From positions 1-6,619 of the forward strand of contig JAKIUX010000056.1 of the NCBI GenBank assembly GCA_021647345.1: a stretch of DNA of 6,619 nt, given 5' to 3'. Every line of letters begins with the position of its first letter. Positions within the stretch are counted from its first letter, which is position 1. The position numbers and the translations under genes are program-made. Under the pieces are notes generated by a model, which ran no database searches, was not told the origin of the DNA, and saw only the letters and a list, made by a program, of their open reading frames with translations. Of this stretch, positions 1 through 6,132 are shown piece after piece. This DNA comes from Hydrogenimonas sp. (GTDB lineage Bacteria > Campylobacterota > Campylobacteria > Campylobacterales > Hydrogenimonadaceae).

Positions 1-9
1 TTGAATCAT
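1..9 (-). CDS. rplN: 50S ribosomal protein L14 (uL14), first three codons only
   Basis: Only the start of this gene is inside the window. On the minus strand an ATG at 9-7 overlaps the TGA stop of rpsQ in an ATGA arrangement, and the next two codons give Met-Ile-Gln, the usual beginning of bacterial L14 (MIQ). L14 follows S17 in the S10/spc cluster of most bacteria, so position and sequence agree. The overlap suggests translational coupling to rpsQ. The identification rests on three codons plus gene order; the rest of the gene lies to the left of the window. Confidence 0.8.
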
Positions 10-263
10 GCTCCGACTCCTGTGCTCACTATCTCTTTGAGGCGGAACGACTTTCTCTTGGAGATTGGCCTGCACTCTATAGCGCTTACCACATCCCCGA
101 CGTTCGTTTCGTTTCTCTCATCGTGAACAAGATATTTTTTGAATCTTTTGACAGTTTTATGGTAGCGAGGATGCATAACCCTTCGCTCCACCAATACGGT
201 AGCAGTTTTATCTCCCGCTTTTTTTATAACTGTTCCCTGAATTATACGTTTATGAGACGCCAT
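6..263 (-). CDS. rpsQ: 30S ribosomal protein S17 (uS17)
   Basis: This 85-residue protein is a primary 16S rRNA binder of the 30S subunit with an OB-type beta-barrel. It shows the family's start ([10 protein letters not shown]), the ATVLVERR strand, the [14 protein letters not shown] segment and the [16 protein letters not shown]-terminal strand, and its length is normal. The ATG at 263 follows an AAGGA Shine-Dalgarno six bases upstream that overlaps the TAA stop of rpmC (TAAGGA). The gene is separated from rpmC by 9 nt and its own stop overlaps the rplN start by 4 nt, so it is an internal cistron of the S10 operon. Nothing unusual is seen. Confidence 0.98.
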   Translation of the reverse strand: MASHKRIIQGTVIKKAGDKTATVLVERRVMHPRYHKTVKRFKKYLVHDERNETNVGDVVSAIECRPISKRKSFRLKEIVSTGVGA

Positions 264-272
264 TTTAAATCC

Positions 273-464
273 TTATGCATTCTTCTGCGCATTGATGGCA
301 GTTTTTATGCGAGCTATATCTCTTCTTGCCGTACGAATCTCGTTCGGATTTGTAAGCTGCATAGTCTTAAGTTTGAGTCTCATCTCAAACAGTTCCATCT
401 TCTTCTCTTTAAGCAATTTCTGGAGCTCTTCTATGCTCTTATCTTTGATCTCAGTATATTTCAT
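273..464 (-). CDS. rpmC: 50S ribosomal protein L29 (uL29)
   Basis: A 63-residue, highly helical protein of the large subunit that sits near the polypeptide exit beside L23. The sequence has the two long helices typical of L29: the first around residues 4-34 ([19 protein letters not shown]), then the [20 protein letters not shown] segment. The ATG at 464 has an AGAGG Shine-Dalgarno six bases upstream, inside the end of rplP. The gene overlaps rplP by 14 nt, the largest overlap in this operon, so its translation probably depends on ribosomes finishing rplP. Length and composition are normal. Confidence 0.97.
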   Translation of the reverse strand: MKYTEIKDKSIEELQKLLKEKKMELFEMRLKLKTMQLTNPNEIRTARRDIARIKTAINAQKNA

Positions 465-876
465 TGCTTGCCTCTTGCGTTACGATTTTTGTCTTGAAAG
501 GGAGTTTATGCATAGCAAGTGTCAGTGCTTCCCTCGCAAGCTTCTCCTCTACACCGGCCATTTCATAAATAATGCGACCGGGCTTTATATTCATAACCCA
601 CTTGTCTACCGCACCTTTACCTTTACCCATTCTTGTCTCGAGAGGTTTTGCTGTCAAAGGCTTGTCCGGGAAGACTCTGATCCAGACTTTACCTGTACGC
701 TTGACGTGGCGGGTCATAGCGACACGAGCCGCTTCTATCTGGCGGCTATCTATACGGCCTGCTTCAGTCGCTTTAATTCCAATGTTTCCGAAGGCGAGCT
801 GATTCCCGCGATAAGCTTTTCCACGGTTTCTTCCCTTCTGCTGCTTTCGGTATTTAGTTCTCTTAGGCATCAACAT
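451..876 (-). CDS. rplP: 50S ribosomal protein L16 (uL16)
   Basis: A 141-residue late-assembling 50S protein that contacts tRNA near the A site and the peptidyl-transferase centre. Landmarks are the start [11 protein letters not shown], the basic stretch [10 protein letters not shown], the [11 protein letters not shown] strand and the [13 protein letters not shown] loop at about residues 81-93. Arg82 in that loop aligns with the arginine hydroxylated in E. coli L16 (Arg81); whether it is modified here cannot be told. The ATG at 876 follows AAGGAG by six bases. A second ATG two codons later (MPKRT) is less likely because most homologues keep a residue pair before the MPKRT/QPKRT motif. It lies 2 nt after rpsC and overlaps rpmC. 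Confidence 0.98.
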   Translation of the reverse strand: MLMPKRTKYRKQQKGRNRGKAYRGNQLAFGNIGIKATEAGRIDSRQIEAARVAMTRHVKRTGKVWIRVFPDKPLTAKPLETRMGKGKGAVDKWVMNIKPGRIIYEMAGVEEKLAREALTLAMHKLPFKTKIVTQEASNEIY

Positions 877-878
877 GA

Positions 879-1574
879 TTAACTCCTTCCACGTCTTGGA
901 GCACGGCGTCCGCGCTTCTCTTCCGCAGGCTCAGGCTGTATCCCCTTTTGGAGAACCTCACCTTTGAAGATCCACACTTTCACACCGATAATTCCGTATG
1001 TAGTGTATGCGGTTGCAAAACCGTAGTCGATCTTTGCTCTAAGCGTATGCAGAGGCACACGCCCCTCAAGGTACCATTCGGTACGCGCCATCTCTGCACC
1101 GCCGAGGCGTCCTGCAACCTGAACTTTTATACCTTTAGCTCCCGCTTTCTGAGCCGCTTGAATTACTTTTTTCATAGCGCGTCTGAAAGCGACTCGTCTC
1201 TCAAGCTGCGTAGCAATATTCTCCGCGGCAAGCTGTGCAGACGCCTGAGGTCTCTTCTCTTCACGAATATTGAGCGCTACAGGCTTTTGTACCATTTTCT
1301 GAAGACGCTCTTTGAGCTTCTCGATGTCAGCACCCTTTTTCCCTATAATTATGCCTGGACGTGCAGCTACTATGGTCACTCGAAGACGCTTAGCGGTCCT
1401 CTCGATGATAATATCAGCGATGCCGGCATAGTAGAGCTCCTTTTTGAGGAACTTTCTTATTTTGTCATCTTCCGCAACAAACGCAGGAACTCTCTGCCAG
1501 TTCGGATACCAGCGAGATGACCAGTTTCTGTTGATTCCGAGGCGCAAACCGATAGGATTGACTTTCTGACCCAT
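879..1574 (-). CDS. rpsC: 30S ribosomal protein S3 (uS3)
   Basis: A 231-residue protein of the 30S head that helps form the mRNA entry channel. The N-terminal region opens with [13 protein letters not shown] and WSSRWYP. A type II KH domain follows, with the GIIIGKKG loop at residues 74-81 and an [32 protein letters not shown] segment around 108-135 split between the KH and C-terminal domains. The C-terminal domain contains [23 protein letters not shown] and ends in a short arginine-rich tail ([11 protein letters not shown]). The ATG at 1574 has AAGGA six bases upstream and shares one base with the TAA of rplV (TAATG), a typical coupled junction. Length is normal. Confidence 0.98.
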   Translation of the reverse strand: MGQKVNPIGLRLGINRNWSSRWYPNWQRVPAFVAEDDKIRKFLKKELYYAGIADIIIERTAKRLRVTIVAARPGIIIGKKGADIEKLKERLQKMVQKPVALNIREEKRPQASAQLAAENIATQLERRVAFRRAMKKVIQAAQKAGAKGIKVQVAGRLGGAEMARTEWYLEGRVPLHTLRAKIDYGFATAYTTYGIIGVKVWIFKGEVLQKGIQPEPAEEKRGRRAPRRGRS

Positions 1575-1900
1575 TACTTATCCTTCGCTTCTGTGACTTC
1601 GACGATCACGTGAGATGTTGGTTTCATGATGCGTGATGCACGACCGCGAGCACGCGGTTTCCATCGTTTTAGAACCGGCCCTTTGTCGATTCTGCATGAA
1701 GAGATTACTACCTCTTCAGGTTCATAACCGCCGTTCGCGACTGCAGAAGCGATAACTTTAGATATCACTTTAGCCGCTTTGTTAGGCATGAACTCAAGAC
1801 TCGCAAGCGCGTGCTCCGCATTCATTCCCTGTACTTCACGTGCTATCAGGCGCGCTTTTGTCGGGCTGAGGCGAATGAATTTCAGTGTTGCTCTACTCAT
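1574..1900 (-). CDS. rplV: 50S ribosomal protein L22 (uL22)
   Basis: A 108-residue 50S protein whose extended beta-hairpin lines the nascent-peptide exit tunnel. Recognisable parts are the [19 protein letters not shown]-terminal segment, the helical [17 protein letters not shown] region, and the hairpin [18 protein letters not shown] at residues 80-97, the region where macrolide-resistance changes occur in other bacteria. The hairpin here is uninterrupted, with no insertion or deletion. The ATG at 1900 is preceded by AAGGGG and TAGGA. The gene lies 10 nt after rpsS and overlaps the rpsC start by one base. Confidence 0.98.
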   Translation of the reverse strand: MSRATLKFIRLSPTKARLIAREVQGMNAEHALASLEFMPNKAAKVISKVIASAVANGGYEPEEVVISSCRIDKGPVLKRWKPRARGRASRIMKPTSHVIVEVTEAKDK

Positions 1901-1910
1901 ATCCTACCCC

Positions 1911-2192
1911 TTACTTCCCGATCTTTTTCTGGACAGAGCCCTTATGGCCTCTGAATGTGCGTGTCGGCGCGAACTCTCCGAGTTTGTAACCGACATGGTT
2001 CTCCGTAATATATACGGGAACAAACTGTCGTCCGTTGTGAACATTTATGGTCAAACCGATCATCTCCGGGAAGATGGTGCTTCGGCGTGACCACGTCTTG
2101 ATTGGTTTTGTATCTCCGGTCTCTTTCGCCTTGAGCACCTTTTTCATCAGATGCTCGTCGATAAAAGGACCTTTTTTAATCGATCTTGCCAT
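1911..2192 (-). CDS. rpsS: 30S ribosomal protein S19 (uS19)
   Basis: A 93-residue protein of the 30S head that contacts tRNA and the intersubunit bridge. It begins [10 protein letters not shown] and contains [31 protein letters not shown] and the conserved end GHKLGEF-like [16 protein letters not shown], all hallmarks of the family, at the usual length. The ATG at 2192 is preceded by AGAGGG with a six-base spacer. It is an internal cistron 11 nt after rplB and 10 nt before rplV. Nothing unusual is seen. Confidence 0.98.
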   Translation of the reverse strand: MARSIKKGPFIDEHLMKKVLKAKETGDTKPIKTWSRRSTIFPEMIGLTINVHNGRQFVPVYITENHVGYKLGEFAPTRTFRGHKGSVQKKIGK

Positions 2193-2203
2193 TACTTACC
2201 CTC

Positions 2204-3034
2204 TTATTTCTTTTTGCGTCGCGAAATGATCAGTTTGTCACTAGCTTTTTTACGACGAGTTTTGAAGCCTTTAGTAGGCATTCCCCAAGGAGTCACAGGG
2301 TGACGACCCGAGTTGGTTTTGCCCTCACCACCGCCGTGCGGGTGGTCTACCGGGTTCATTGCCGAACCGCGTGTCTGAGGTCTGATACCTAGGTGCCTGC
2401 TTCTTCCGGCTTTGCCTATAACTATATTGGAAAACTCTTCATTTCCTACAGTTCCGACAGTTGCCATACATTCGCCGAGAATCTTACGCATCTCGGAACT
2501 TGGAAGTCTTACGATGACATATTTGCCTTCACGACCCATGATTTGAGCATAACCGCCGGCACTTCTGACTATCTGGCCGCCTTTTCCGGGCTTCATCTCT
2601 ATGTTGTGGACAAGTGTACCGACAGGTATATTTTTCAACTTCATTGCATTACCTGGTTTGATATCGAGCCCAGACTCTGCCGCTTGAATCTTATCGCCCA
2701 CCTTCAGACCGCTTGGCTGAAGTATGTAGCGTTTCTCGCCATCTGCATAGTTAATAAGGCAAATTCGGCAGTTTCTATAGGGATCGTACTCGATGGTAGC
2801 TACCGTTCCCTCCACACCAAATTTGTTCCTTTTGAAATCTATGATGCGATAGAGCTTTTTAGCTCCAGCCTCTTTGTGCCTGGAAGTAATTCGCCCACGG
2901 TTGTTTCTTCCCGCCTTCGCAGGCAGCTTTTTGAGCAGCTTGCGAACGGTAGGCTTAGATGTAATGTCTTTGCTGTCAACAACGCTCATATAGCGGCGAC
3001 TTGGAGTATACGGTTTATACGTTTTAATTGCCAT
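2204..3034 (-). CDS. rplB: 50S ribosomal protein L2 (uL2)
   Basis: A 276-residue protein, one of the largest and most conserved of the 50S subunit, needed for subunit association and close to the peptidyl-transferase centre. Landmarks are the N-terminal [10 protein letters not shown], the [12 protein letters not shown] segment near residues 43-53, and the C-terminal [15 protein letters not shown] motif at about 226-240. His231 in that motif aligns with the functionally important His229 of E. coli L2. The protein ends in a lysine/arginine-rich tail. The ATG at 3034 has AAGGA eight bases upstream. It lies 11 nt after rplW and 11 nt before rpsS. Confidence 0.99.
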   Translation of the reverse strand: MAIKTYKPYTPSRRYMSVVDSKDITSKPTVRKLLKKLPAKAGRNNRGRITSRHKEAGAKKLYRIIDFKRNKFGVEGTVATIEYDPYRNCRICLINYADGEKRYILQPSGLKVGDKIQAAESGLDIKPGNAMKLKNIPVGTLVHNIEMKPGKGGQIVRSAGGYAQIMGREGKYVIVRLPSSEMRKILGECMATVGTVGNEEFSNIVIGKAGRSRHLGIRPQTRGSAMNPVDHPHGGGEGKTNSGRHPVTPWGMPTKGFKTRRKKASDKLIISRRKKK

Positions 3035-3045
3035 CTTCTATATCC

Positions 3046-3327
3046 TTACGCACTCAAGCTCTCAATGTTAGCACCCTCAGGGAGCTTCACATAGAACTTT
3101 TTAAAATCTGCACGCTTTCCCTCTTTGCCACGAAAGCGCTTCACTTTTCCGCTCTGGCGGAGCGAGTTTACTTTTATCGGATTTACACCGAAATACTCTT
3201 TGAAGATAGCTTTAAGCTGATTCTTCGTAACTTTCGGAGATGTCTGAACAACGATCACTCCGTCCTCTTGAAGCGCAAGAGTCTTCTCGGTGTAGAGTAT
3301 CGATTTGATGTCTGTAATATCTGCCAT
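3046..3327 (-). CDS. rplW: 50S ribosomal protein L23 (uL23)
   Basis: A 93-residue protein at the exit-tunnel rim, where trigger factor and SRP dock on the ribosome. The start ([22 protein letters not shown]) corresponds to the usual L23 N-terminal strand and the TEKT/TEKS motif. Residues 34-60 carry the typical [20 protein letters not shown] segment, followed by a basic loop [18 protein letters not shown] and the C-terminal strand. The ATG at 3327 follows AGAGGG by five bases. It is one base after the rplD stop and 11 nt before rplB, consistent with coupled translation. Confidence 0.97.
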   Translation of the reverse strand: MADITDIKSILYTEKTLALQEDGVIVVQTSPKVTKNQLKAIFKEYFGVNPIKVNSLRQSGKVKRFRGKEGKRADFKKFYVKLPEGANIESLSA

Positions 3328-3328
3328 C

Positions 3329-3943
3329 TTAGCCCTCTTTCGTCAGATTTTCCCAAACCGCTTTCTCAATAACAACCGCGCGAAACGCTGCTGCCAGATA
3401 GCCGTTGAGTTCATTCTCTTCTATCAAATAAGAGTTGGGAAGATTTCTAAATGCCATATAGGTTTTGTCATCTATAAGAGACTTTACCCACAGAGCATCA
3501 CGCTCGCCGAGCTTGCTCATCATTGCGGCTGCATCCTTGGTCTTTCCGCTTGCAACTTCAATTGAGTCTACTATATAAAGCTTTCCGTTAGCTGCCTTTT
3601 CGGCAAGTGCATGCATAAGAGCCAAACGCTTCTGCTTCTTGTTTACCTTTTGATCGTAGTTGCGGTTCGCTTTAGGGCCAAATGCAGCTCCACCGCCTAC
3701 AAAGAGAGGAGAGCGAATCGAACCTGCACGAGCACCGCCGCGCCCTTTCTGAGCCCAAGGCTTTTTGCCGCCTCCGCTTACGGCAGAGCGGTTTTTGCTA
3801 TGAGCCGTATTTGAGCGAAGAGCTGCCTGATATGACTTAACATACAGATATAGATTGTGAGGGCTCGCTTCGAGAAACGAAGCCGGAACCTCAGCCTCAC
3901 CCTCTCTCTCGAGGTTTTCATTCAATACTACTGCCGTACTCAT
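3329..3943 (-). CDS. rplD: 50S ribosomal protein L4 (uL4)
   Basis: A 204-residue 50S protein with a globular domain on the ribosome surface and a long loop reaching the exit tunnel. The loop is clear at about residues 50-90 ([18 protein letters not shown], then [13 protein letters not shown]), followed by the [17 protein letters not shown] helix. In E. coli, L4 also represses its own operon through a long S10 leader RNA; the leader here is much shorter, so that mode is not assumed. The ATG at 3943 overlaps the rplC stop by 4 nt (ATGA) and has AAGGA seven bases upstream. The length is normal. Confidence 0.98.
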   Translation of the reverse strand: MSTAVVLNENLEREGEAEVPASFLEASPHNLYLYVKSYQAALRSNTAHSKNRSAVSGGGKKPWAQKGRGGARAGSIRSPLFVGGGAAFGPKANRNYDQKVNKKQKRLALMHALAEKAANGKLYIVDSIEVASGKTKDAAAMMSKLGERDALWVKSLIDDKTYMAFRNLPNSYLIEENELNGYLAAAFRAVVIEKAVWENLTKEG

Positions 3944-4518
3944 TTAGAAATCCTTACTCGACCGATCGCTCCGTTTGGTCCCGGAACAGCACCCTTGACT
4001 ACAAGAATTCTGTTTTCGGGATCGAAAGATACGATCTCGTTTTTAACTGTAACCTTGCTATTACCGTACTGTCCCGGCATCTTTTGCCCCGGCTGTACTC
4101 GGCCCGGCCATTCACAGTTACCTATGGAACCTGGAGCTCTGTGAAAGCGTGAGCCGTGGCTTCTTGGACCGCCGGCAAAGTTCCATCTCTTCATTACGCC
4201 GCTAAATCCGCGACCTTTTGATGTGAAAGTGCTTTTTACTTTTTTTGCTTCTGCAAGCGGCGCAAGGTCGAGGTCTCCTGCTTCGCTATTGGCAACTTTC
4301 AGTGTTGCAAACCTGTTGAACTCCGCAGTTAGTCCATACTTCTTTTGTTGACCCTCGATAGCTTTGTTGCGCTTCTTCCCTCTGGAATAAGCTACAATAG
4401 CGCGCCCATCTTCGCCAACCTCGCAAACCTTAACTTCCTGTATTTTAAGCAGCGTAACAGGAACACTCGGAACGCTGATAGTTCGGCTCATACCGATTTT
4501 CTCTACGATATATTCCAT
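3940..4518 (-). CDS. rplC: 50S ribosomal protein L3 (uL3)
   Basis: A 192-residue early-assembling 50S protein that binds near the 3' end of 23S rRNA and reaches toward the peptidyl-transferase centre. It begins [14 protein letters not shown], a form I associate with Campylobacterota. The core [16 protein letters not shown] (about residues 99-114) and the extended loop [13 protein letters not shown] then [11 protein letters not shown] (121-144) are conserved. Glu136 occupies the place of E. coli Gln150, the residue methylated by PrmB, so that modification should be absent. The ATG at 4518 follows AAGGGG by eight bases; the gene is 5 nt after rpsJ and overlaps rplD by 4 nt. Confidence 0.98.
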   Translation of the reverse strand: MEYIVEKIGMSRTISVPSVPVTLLKIQEVKVCEVGEDGRAIVAYSRGKKRNKAIEGQQKKYGLTAEFNRFATLKVANSEAGDLDLAPLAEAKKVKSTFTSKGRGFSGVMKRWNFAGGPRSHGSRFHRAPGSIGNCEWPGRVQPGQKMPGQYGNSKVTVKNEIVSFDPENRILVVKGAVPGPNGAIGRVRISK

Positions 4519-4523
4519 CTTAA

Positions 4524-4841
4524 TTACCCCTTATTACCCATAGATCGTACTTCCACGTCTACTTCAGGTGCAAGATCAAGCTTCATCAGCGAATCGATAG
4601 TATCAGGAGTCGCAGAGACTATATCTATCATTCGTCCATGCATTCTGATTTCAAATTGTTCGCGTGAATCTTTGTTTATGTGAGGCGATCTAAGCACCGT
4701 GTAGCGCCTGATCTTCGTAGGCATTGGAATTGGACCGCGTATTTCGGCTCCCGTTCGCTTAACTGCTTCAACTATTGCAGCAACTGACCTGTCAAGCACA
4801 CGATGATCGTACGCTTTGAGCTTTAGTCTTATTTTTTCCAT
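4524..4841 (-). CDS. rpsJ: 30S ribosomal protein S10 (uS10, NusE)
   Basis: A 105-residue protein of the 30S head, also the NusE partner of NusB in transcription antitermination. It shows the start [13 protein letters not shown], the extended loop [16 protein letters not shown] (about residues 37-52) and [11 protein letters not shown] (54-64). The frame is open for 32 more codons upstream, but the ATG at 4841 is chosen because the family starts here and because AAGGGA lies seven bases upstream. The longer version would also run into the promoter. It is the first gene of the operon, with a leader of about 60 nt. Confidence 0.98.
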   Translation of the reverse strand: MEKIRLKLKAYDHRVLDRSVAAIVEAVKRTGAEIRGPIPMPTKIRRYTVLRSPHINKDSREQFEIRMHGRMIDIVSATPDTIDSLMKLDLAPEVDVEVRSMGNKG

Positions 4842-4908
4842 AGGTTTATCCCTTAAAAGAACTTGTTGACATTTAGACTTGCATCCGCCAACGCTTTTTG
4901 GAGACAAG

Positions 4909-4937
4909 ATTATACTCAATAGATTTTTCAAATTCAA
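4909..4937 (-). promoter_or_regulatory. Promoter of the S10 operon
   Basis: On the minus strand TTGAAT (4937-4932) and TATAAT (4914-4909) are separated by exactly 17 bp, a near-consensus sigma-70-type promoter (4 of 6 and 6 of 6 bases). Transcription would start near position 4902, giving a leader of about 60 nt before the rpsJ ATG. This is the only strong leftward promoter seen, and it is well placed to drive the whole ribosomal protein operon. The motifs are seen directly; activity is inferred. Confidence 0.8.
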
Positions 4938-4954
4938 GATTTTACGGTGTTTTA

Positions 4955-4963
4955 TGGTATGAT
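4955..4963 (+). promoter_or_regulatory. Candidate extended -10 promoter for the ATPase gene
   Basis: TGG followed by TATGAT matches an extended -10 element (TGn plus a -10 with 5 of 6 bases). No good -35 is seen at the right distance, which is common for Campylobacterota promoters and for extended -10 promoters in general. The start would be near 4970, leaving a leader of about 45 nt that contains the palindrome at 4976-4994 and the Shine-Dalgarno of the ATPase gene. Confidence 0.5.
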
Positions 4964-4975
4964 TTTAGAAAATAG

Positions 4976-4994
4976 TTTCCTTTTTAAAAGGAAA
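4976..4994. repeat. Perfect 19-bp AT-rich palindrome in the ATPase leader
   Basis: TTTCCTTTT and AAAAGGAAA are exact reverse complements around a single central T. Flanking TAGT (4973-4976) and ACTA (4997-5000) can extend the symmetry if a two-base bulge is allowed. As RNA it could form a seven-pair hairpin with a five-base loop 20 nt before the TTG start; as DNA it could be a dimeric protein-binding site just downstream of the candidate rightward promoter. It is not a convincing terminator because the stem has only two GC pairs and no T tract follows. Confidence 0.6.
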
Positions 4995-5003
4995 TAACTA
5001 CAT

Positions 5004-5010
5004 AAAGGAG
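5004..5010 (+). promoter_or_regulatory. Ribosome binding site deciding a TTG start
   Basis: AAAGGAG ends four bases before the TTG at 5015. An in-frame TAA lies at 5003-5005, so no start further upstream is possible, and the first in-frame ATG downstream is at residue 116, well past the Walker A motif. The site therefore fixes the start of the ATPase gene at the TTG. Confidence 0.85.
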
Positions 5011-5014
5011 AATT

Positions 5015-6091
5015 TTGCAGCAACTCGAAGTACTCTACGAATCTACACCCAAAGCGGTACCGTTTATAGAACGAAAAATAGAGATTCCGTCTCACACCGT
5101 AAATCTCTACGGTCCGCCCGCATCGGGTAAAACTTGGCTTGTGCTCGACTATCTATCGAAATTGCCGAAGAAGAAGCGACTATACATAGATCTTAAAGAT
5201 CTGCGTATAGATATAGAGCTGCTATCGAGCTCCATTCAAGCCTTCATAGATGAAAATGGTATAGAGTGCGTCGTATTCGACCACTATGAAGGTCAACTTG
5301 AGCTTCCTGTCTGTAAGCAGGCGATAGTCGTTACAAGAGCACCATTTAAAAGAAATAGAATGATGCCTCTACTGCTTCTACCCACTCTCGATTTTGAAGA
5401 GTTTCTCGCTTTCGAAAAGAGACATACATCTCTTGAACACTCTTTCTCATCTTACATTAGAGTCGGATCTTTGCCTGAAATCTCATTTGTGCATGATTCT
5501 CAATTGACAATGAAGATGCATAAAATAGCAAGAGATATCTTCCGTGACCCTACGGAGCTGACTCTTTTTAAACATATTTCACGATTTCAAGGCAAGCCGG
5601 TAACATCTAACCAGCTATATACACTCACTAAAAGAGTCTGCAAAGTATCTAAAGATAGGGTCTACAATATTATAAAATCGTGGGAGGAGCTACAGGTGCT
5701 TTCATGGGTGCCTAAGCAAGGGTGCCCTAAAGCGGCTAAAAGGGCGGTTATATTTGACTTCGCTCTGACAGCTTCAATGTACTTTGAGAAGTCTCTCATG
5801 GGGCAGCTATATGCCATCGCGGCCAAGAAACTGACAAGCAGCGGCAAAAATGCGGCATATACTGACAGCGTTGATCTTGTCGACGTCGAGAATAGAAAGG
5901 CAGTTTTGATCTCTCCTTTTGCCAACCAGCAGAGTGCGGCTGCTAAAGTAGCTTATGCAGCAGAAGATATAGATAAGTTTTTGATTGAGGATATCTCTAT
6001 TTTGACGTTATCGAACAGCTTCACGTTTACTTTTGAAAAGATTGAGGTGAAAGCTTTGCCTTTCTATGAGTGGATAATGCAGGACATATAA
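5015..6091 (+). CDS. P-loop ATPase, AAA_14/DUF4143-like, function unknown
   Basis: A 358-residue predicted cytoplasmic ATPase with no signal peptide or membrane segment. A Walker A motif GPPASGKT is at residues 33-40 and a Walker B-like strand CVVFDHYE at 85-92. A sensor-like strand AIVVTRAP (103-110) and LDFEEFLAFE (125-134), then SYIRVGSLPEI (146-156), complete a pattern typical of AAA_14 ATPases. Residues of about 180-232 look like a winged helix, and about 245-355 resembles the DUF4143 C-terminal domain, whose nuclease-like residues appear weak here. Family members are widespread and mostly of unknown role, so none is assigned. The gene is divergent from rpsJ and ends 41 nt before the sensor gene; codon use looks native. 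The family call is from motif reading only. Confidence 0.8.
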   Translation: MQQLEVLYESTPKAVPFIERKIEIPSHTVNLYGPPASGKTWLVLDYLSKLPKKKRLYIDLKDLRIDIELLSSSIQAFIDENGIECVVFDHYEGQLELPVCKQAIVVTRAPFKRNRMMPLLLLPTLDFEEFLAFEKRHTSLEHSFSSYIRVGSLPEISFVHDSQLTMKMHKIARDIFRDPTELTLFKHISRFQGKPVTSNQLYTLTKRVCKVSKDRVYNIIKSWEELQVLSWVPKQGCPKAAKRAVIFDFALTASMYFEKSLMGQLYAIAAKKLTSSGKNAAYTDSVDLVDVENRKAVLISPFANQQSAAAKVAYAAEDIDKFLIEDISILTLSNSFTFTFEKIEVKALPFYEWIMQDI

Positions 6092-6132
6092 TCTTGCATC
6101 ATCGAAACTTGAAGATAAGATATAATTGTGCA

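Noticed and set aside
292..882. 196-codon open frame on the plus strand opposite rpmC and rplP
   Set aside because: Its apparent hydrophobic N-terminus is the complement of the lysine/glutamate-rich L29 codons; it crosses two real genes and has no support of its own.
948..1520. 190-codon open frame on the plus strand opposite rpsC
   Set aside because: It is wholly antisense to the clearly real S3 gene, has no recognisable motifs, and its cysteine/serine-rich composition is typical of a shadow frame.
2393..3094. 233-codon open frame on the plus strand opposite rplB
   Set aside because: It is antisense to the highly conserved L2 gene, resembles no family I know, and lacks a Shine-Dalgarno; it reflects the codon bias of rplB.
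4866..4871. Perfect TTGACA on the plus strand, a possible rightward -35
   Set aside because: No acceptable -10 lies 16-18 bp downstream; the nearest TATACT (4911-4916) is 39 bp away.
4842..4937. N-terminal extension of rpsJ by 32 codons to an upstream ATG
   Set aside because: The extra residues do not belong to the S10 family, the extension runs across the -10 and -35 of the operon promoter, and the ATG at 4841 has its own Shine-Dalgarno.
5662..5925. 87-codon open frame on the minus strand inside the ATPase gene
   Set aside because: It is antisense to the continuous ATPase coding region and has no family resemblance or start signals.
6092..6132. Terminator between the ATPase and sensor genes
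   Set aside because: Only a five-base inverted match (TTGCA/TGCAA) with about 30 nt between arms is present, with no GC-rich stem and no T tract, so read-through is plausible.
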